NCBI GenBank assembly: GCA_029267455.1
Contig: JAJUIX010000058.1
Coordinates: 1-7,527 of the forward strand
Direction of reading: 5' to 3'
DNA: 7,527 nucleotides
Source: Enteractinococcus sp.
GTDB lineage: Bacteria; Actinomycetota; Actinomycetes; Actinomycetales; Micrococcaceae
Numbering within the stretch: position 1 is the first letter of the stretch; each line of letters starts with the position of its first letter. A program made the translations under genes and the position numbers. This document shows, piece by piece, positions 5,954 to 7,527 of this stretch. The notes beneath the pieces were generated by a model that was given only the letters and a program-made list of their open reading frames with translations, ran no database searches and was not told where the DNA came from.

Positions 5954-5993
5954 AACCCCGAGCAGGCAAACCCGCCGCAGCCGGGGTTTTTTT
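5954..5993 (+). terminator. ilvB transcription attenuator
   Basis: AACCCCG (5954-5960) pairs with CGGGGTT (5982-5988), with a further GGC/GCC pairing inside, and a run of seven T residues ends the structure (5987-5993). It is a strong intrinsic terminator lying between the leader peptide and ilvB, about 90 bases before the ilvB start. Any transcript reaching ilvB must pass it. Confidence 0.9.
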
Positions 5994-6082
5994 ATGGGTA
6001 TCGCAACCCGCGAGGCGCCCTACGACGTGAACGACGTCGACAGCAATAACTGCACAACTTACGACTGATCGAGGCACACTCC

Positions 6083-7527
6083 ATGAGTTCCGGATCAAAT
6101 ATCACCCCCTCGGTGATGCCAGCTCACCCGCCGCAGCGGGACAAAACCGTACACGACTCTGATGCGCAGTCCGTTCCAGGACCAAATAGGGTAGTCGAAC
6201 CCACCAAGATGACCGGGGCCCAAGCCATCGTCCGGTCCCTTGAAGAACTTGACGTCACCGATGTGTTCGGATTGCCAGGTGGAGCCATTCTGCCCACTTA
6301 TGACCCTCTGATGGATACGTCCCGTATCCGCCACATTCTGGTGCGCCACGAACAAGGCGCCGGCCACGCAGCCCAGGGTTACTACCTAGCCACCGGCAAA
6401 ACCGGTGTCGCCATCGCCACTTCCGGGCCCGGTGCAACCAACCTGGTCACCGCGATTGCGGATGCTCACATGGATTCCGAGGCCGTCGTCTTCATTACCG
6501 GCCAGGTCGGGTCCAAGCTCATCGGCTCCGACGCCTTCCAGGAAGCTGACATCGTGGGTATCACCATGCCCATCACGAAGCACTCCTTCCTAGTGCAGCG
6601 CGCCGAAGACATTCCGCAGGCGCTAGCCGAGGCGTTCTACATCGCAAACACCGGTCGTCCCGGGCCTGTCCTGGTGGATGTCACGAAAGACGCCCAGGAA
6701 TCCGAAATGGAATTCTCCTGGCCACCGGTCATGGACCTGCCCGGTTACCGTCCGGTGACTCGTGGGCATTCCCGTCAGGTGCGCGAAGCCGCCAAGCTCA
6801 TCCAAGAGGCCAAGAAGCCTGTCCTCTACGTGGGCGGTGGGACCATGCGCGCCCAAGCCGCTGAAGAATTAGCAGAGCTTGCGAAACTTACCGGCGCACC
6901 CGTGGTTACTACATTGAATGCGCGTGGTATCTTCCCGGATGATGATCCGCAAAACCTTGGCATGCCTGGCATGCACGGCACAGTTGCCGCGGTTTCAGCG
7001 CTGCAAATGTCGGATCTGCTCATCACACTGGGTGCCCGCTTCGATGATCGGGTGACCGGTCATTTGCCGTCATTTGCCCCGTCGGCCAAGGTCATTCACG
7101 CCGATATTGATCCGGCCGAGATCTCCAAAAACCGTACCGCAGATGTGCCTATCGTCGGCGACCTCAAGAATATTCTGCCGGAACTGACCGATCAGGTTCG
7201 CGTCGCATTCAACGAATACGGCCAACCGGATCTGTCTGATTGGTGGGAGGTCGTCAATCGCACCCGCGATACGTATCCGCTTGGCTACACTGCGACCGAC
7301 GACGGGCTCATGGCGCCGCAGAAAGTCCTCGAGGTCCTGTCTGAAATCGCCGGTCCTGAAGCGATCTATGTCGCCGGTGTCGGACAACACCAGATGTGGG
7401 GCGCGCAATTCGTCGAATACCAGCGACCCAACCAGTGGATGAACTCCGCCGGGTTGGGCACCATGGGCTTTGCGGTCCCGGCCGCCATGGGAGCCCAGGT
7501 TGCCGAACCAGACCGTGTGGTCTGGGC
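6083..7527 (+). CDS. ilvB: acetolactate synthase large subunit (cut by right edge)
   Basis: The frame is open from ATG 6083 to the window end (481 codons plus two bases), against about 600 or more in the family. It is the thiamine-diphosphate enzyme that condenses two pyruvates to acetolactate, or pyruvate with 2-ketobutyrate to acetohydroxybutyrate, the first common step of branched-chain synthesis. After a nonconserved N-terminus of about 40 residues the pyrimidine-binding domain begins at [15 protein letters not shown]. It includes [10 protein letters not shown] and [14 protein letters not shown] with the catalytic glutamate E90. The central domain has [13 protein letters not shown] and [11 protein letters not shown]. 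The cofactor-binding domain starts near [13 protein letters not shown], and [18 protein letters not shown] is present. The GDG thiamine-binding motif falls just beyond the edge. The start has GAGG 8 bases upstream (6071-6074). ilvN and ilvC would be expected next but are outside the window. Confidence 0.97.
   Translation, partial: MSSGSNITPSVMPAHPPQRDKTVHDSDAQSVPGPNRVVEPTKMTGAQAIVRSLEELDVTDVFGLPGGAILPTYDPLMDTSRIRHILVRHEQGAGHAAQGYYLATGKTGVAIATSGPGATNLVTAIADAHMDSEAVVFITGQVGSKLIGSDAFQEADIVGITMPITKHSFLVQRAEDIPQALAEAFYIANTGRPGPVLVDVTKDAQESEMEFSWPPVMDLPGYRPVTRGHSRQVREAAKLIQEAKKPVLYVGGGTMRAQAAEELAELAKLTGAPVVTTLNARGIFPDDDPQNLGMPGMHGTVAAVSALQMSDLLITLGARFDDRVTGHLPSFAPSAKVIHADIDPAEISKNRTADVPIVGDLKNILPELTDQVRVAFNEYGQPDLSDWWEVVNRTRDTYPLGYTATDDGLMAPQKVLEVLSEIAGPEAIYVAGVGQHQMWGAQFVEYQRPNQWMNSAGLGTMGFAVPAAMGAQVAEPDRVVW

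Overview
The window looks like chromosomal DNA of a moderate-GC actinobacterium, most likely Micrococcales (Micrococcaceae-like). This rests on the style of the IlvD and IlvB proteins, an apparently leaderless leader peptide, and TTGACA/TAnnnT promoters. The organism cannot be fixed more precisely by eye.

Left half (1-3824): every gene reads on the minus strand. In order of transcription these are three paralogous small SPW-repeat membrane proteins (3523-3044, 2690-2211, 1809-1366), a TetR-family repressor (1242-616), and the start of an MFS transporter (435-1) that runs off the left edge. Each SPW gene has its own promoter and its own hairpin terminator with a GGTACC core, so the locus is a triplicated single-gene unit and not an operon. 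The three SPW promoters share a TAGCGC/TTGCGC-type motif repeated at exact 17-bp steps across the -35/-10 region. The middle one carries a perfect 18-bp palindrome.

Centre (3793-4090): a tRNA-Lys(CUU) gene on the minus strand has an encoded CCA and its own terminator. Its promoter appears to overlap, on the opposite strand, a promoter for the rightward ilvD gene.

Right half (4091-7527): two branched-chain amino acid genes read on the plus strand. They are ilvD (dihydroxyacid dehydratase, complete) and ilvB (acetolactate synthase large subunit, cut by the right edge). Between them is a textbook attenuation region: a TTGACA promoter, a nine-residue leader peptide MSKTLVVVI (Leu-Val-Val-Val-Ile) whose ATG coincides with the predicted transcription start, a long inverted repeat starting right after its stop codon, and an intrinsic terminator with seven T residues. 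IlvB makes acetolactate or acetohydroxybutyrate and IlvD later dehydrates the dihydroxyacids. Attenuation would match ilvB transcription to the supply of charged Leu/Val/Ile tRNA.

The least explained parts are the SPW cluster with its 17-bp-phased promoter motif, and a 10-bp perfect complementarity between the ilvD 3' flank and the attenuator stem.
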